From positions 1 to 7,665 of the forward strand of contig JAPOLW010000165.1 in assembly GCA_029976905.1 (NCBI GenBank): a stretch of 7,665 nucleotides of DNA, read 5' to 3'. Of this stretch, positions 6,689 to 7,665 are shown piece after piece. The notes beneath the pieces were generated by a model. It was given only the letters and a program-made list of their open reading frames with translations. It was not told where the DNA came from and made no database searches. The stretch is from a bacterium. Lineage in GTDB: Bacteria > Desulfobacterota > Binatia > UBA12015. The position numbers were made by a program, and so were the translations under genes. Each line of letters starts with the position of its first letter. The first letter of the stretch is position 1.

Positions 6689-7564
6689 TTAGAGCAACCC
6701 CGCAGCGAGCGCACGCCACTGATCGCGAGGGACTTCCCTCATGTCGGACGTCAACGCTTGCAGACAAACGTGGTCGGCGCCTGCGTCGAAGTGGTCGCGC
6801 ACGCGCTTGCGCACGACATCGATGTCCCCCCACGCCACGATCGCATCGACCAGACGGTCACTGCCGCCGTTTTCGAAATCCGACTCCTCGAACCCGAGCC
6901 CAAGCAGGTTGCGCTTGTAGTTCGGCAGCCCGGTGTAGATCGCCATGTGTTGGCGAGCGATCGCGCGCGCCTTGTCGGGGTCCGTCTCGAGCAGGACCGC
7001 CTGCTCGGGCGCGAGCAGGCGCCCCTCCCCCAATGCCGCGCGCGCGCGCGCGGTATGCTCGGGAGGCACGAAATAGGGATGCGACCCCCACGCCCGTTCA
7101 CTGGCGAGCTTCAACATGCGGGGATGGAGTGCCGCGATCACCCGCTTCGGCTCGGACGGCGGCGGCGCCCCGGCGAAGATGGAACTGTCCATGGCGTCCA
7201 GATACTCGCGCATGTAGGTCAATGGCTTGTCGTAGTTGTGTCCCCGGATCGTGCTCACCATGGGCTGGTGGCTCACCCCCATGCCGAGGAGGAAGCGCTC
7301 CGGGTAGGCTTCGCACAGCGTACGCTGCGCATTCGCCATTGCCATCGCATCACGCGCCCAGACATTGGCGATGCCCGTCGCGATGACCAGCCGCTGCGTC
7401 CCCGCGAGGAGAACGGCGGAACTGGTGAAGATCTCCCGCCCCACAGCCTCCGGGATCCACAGAGCCCCAAAGCCGAGGTCCTCGATCTCCCGCGCCGCCG
7501 CCTGCGACTGCGCGGCAGGCAACATGTCGAGAAACGCCCAGATTCCGATTTTGCCAATGTCCAT
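6689..7564 (-). CDS. LLM-class F420/flavin-dependent oxidoreductase (TIGR03620-like)
   Basis: 291-residue cytoplasmic TIM-barrel enzyme of the bacterial luciferase-like superfamily. It most resembles the probable F420-dependent oxidoreductases of the MSMEG_4141 family (TIGR03620). Visible family blocks are GIWAFLD near the N-terminus (strand 1), LGFGALWIPEAVGRE (30-44), LVIATGIANVWARD (59-72), RFLLGMGVSHQP (90-101), SHPYFVPPEHT (161-171), LLAPEQAV (183-190) and GADHVCLQ (262-269). Members are thought to transfer hydride or oxygen using reduced F420 or FMN; the cofactor and substrate cannot be decided from sequence alone. Start ATG 7564 has GGAGG 9 nt upstream (7574-7578). The length suits the family and no disruption is seen. 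It is the first complete gene of a same-strand run leading to the LEH-like gene, and a possible upstream gene stops 2 nt before its ATG. A (CG)8 run at 7037-7052 encodes part of its Ala-Arg stretch. Confidence 0.92.
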   Translation of the reverse strand: MDIGKIGIWAFLDMLPAAQSQAAAREIEDLGFGALWIPEAVGREIFTSSAVLLAGTQRLVIATGIANVWARDAMAMANAQRTLCEAYPERFLLGMGVSHQPMVSTIRGHNYDKPLTYMREYLDAMDSSIFAGAPPPSEPKRVIAALHPRMLKLASERAWGSHPYFVPPEHTARARAALGEGRLLAPEQAVLLETDPDKARAIARQHMAIYTGLPNYKRNLLGLGFEESDFENGGSDRLVDAIVAWGDIDVVRKRVRDHFDAGADHVCLQALTSDMREVPRDQWRALAAGLL

Positions 7565-7566
7565 GT

Positions 7567-7665
7567 CTACGCGCCTCCGTCTTTCCAGGCGTCCGGCGAA
7601 GGAACACCACGTTCGAACGAGATCGAAAGAGGCACCTTCTCGTCGGGCGCCCGGCCGTCGACCTC
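7567..7665 (-). CDS. Possible C-terminal end of an unidentified upstream gene
   Basis: One - strand frame is open from the window edge to TAG at 7567-7569 and codes 32 residues ending in PDAWKDGGA. The stop lies 2 nt before the ATG of the LLM oxidoreductase, and the LLM SD falls inside its last codons, as is usual in tight operons. Third positions are more often G or C in this frame than in the LLM-register alternative. All three - strand frames lack stops over most of this short stretch, so the call is tentative, and I do not recognise a family. Confidence 0.4.
   Translation of the reverse strand, partial: EVDGRAPDEKVPLSISFERGVPSPDAWKDGGA

Noticed and set aside
6153..6833. 226-codon - strand frame spanning the LLM end, the gap and the LEH gene
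   Set aside because: It is Arg/Gly-rich, has no SD or family signal, and is out of frame with both well-supported genes.
1..7665. Phage defence, CRISPR, toxin-antitoxin or mobile-element content
   Set aside because: RecBCD can act against phage, but these are the ordinary housekeeping subunits. No repeat arrays, transposase, integrase, att-like direct repeats or toxin-antitoxin pairs are visible.

Overview
This 7.7 kb window is GC-rich bacterial chromosome, densely coded, with third codon positions mostly G or C. The genes suggest a Gram-negative bacterium that carries a RecBCD-type recombination enzyme, a family B DNA polymerase II and an F420-type luciferase-like oxidoreductase. That mix would fit a high-GC proteobacterium or a deltaproteobacterial, Myxococcota or Binatota-like lineage, but the sequence does not settle the taxon.

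Left part, + strand (1-2571): the C-terminal nuclease domain of RecB, cut by the window edge, runs by a GTGA overlap into a complete recD. RecB carries the nuclease active-site residues and RecD carries all the SF1 helicase motifs, so both look functional.

Middle and right part, - strand (2557-7665): every gene is on the same strand. In transcription order they are the tail of an unidentified gene at the right edge, a TIGR03620-like LLM flavin/F420 oxidoreductase, a limonene-1,2-epoxide-hydrolase-like protein, a 12-TM MFS exporter and a full-length DNA polymerase II (polB). MFS and polB are separated by 4 nt and are probably translationally coupled. recD and polB are convergent and overlap tail to tail by 15 bp. 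There is therefore no intergenic terminator between them, and the clamp-binding tail of Pol II is encoded opposite the recD stop codon.

Functionally the window joins a DNA-repair block (RecB nuclease, RecD helicase, Pol II) to a small oxidoreductase, epoxide hydrolase and exporter group. The second group resembles the monooxygenase plus epoxide hydrolase logic of terpene-epoxide metabolism, but a shared pathway is inference only. I found no RNA genes, mobile elements, CRISPR arrays or origins. No stretch longer than 300 bases lacks a gene. The two gaps above 100 nt (6077-6190 and 6563-6688) hold GC-rich inverted repeats. I see no clearly new system here. The best leads are the recD/polB overlap, a Tyr-to-Phe change in polymerase motif B, and the LLM/epoxide hydrolase pair.
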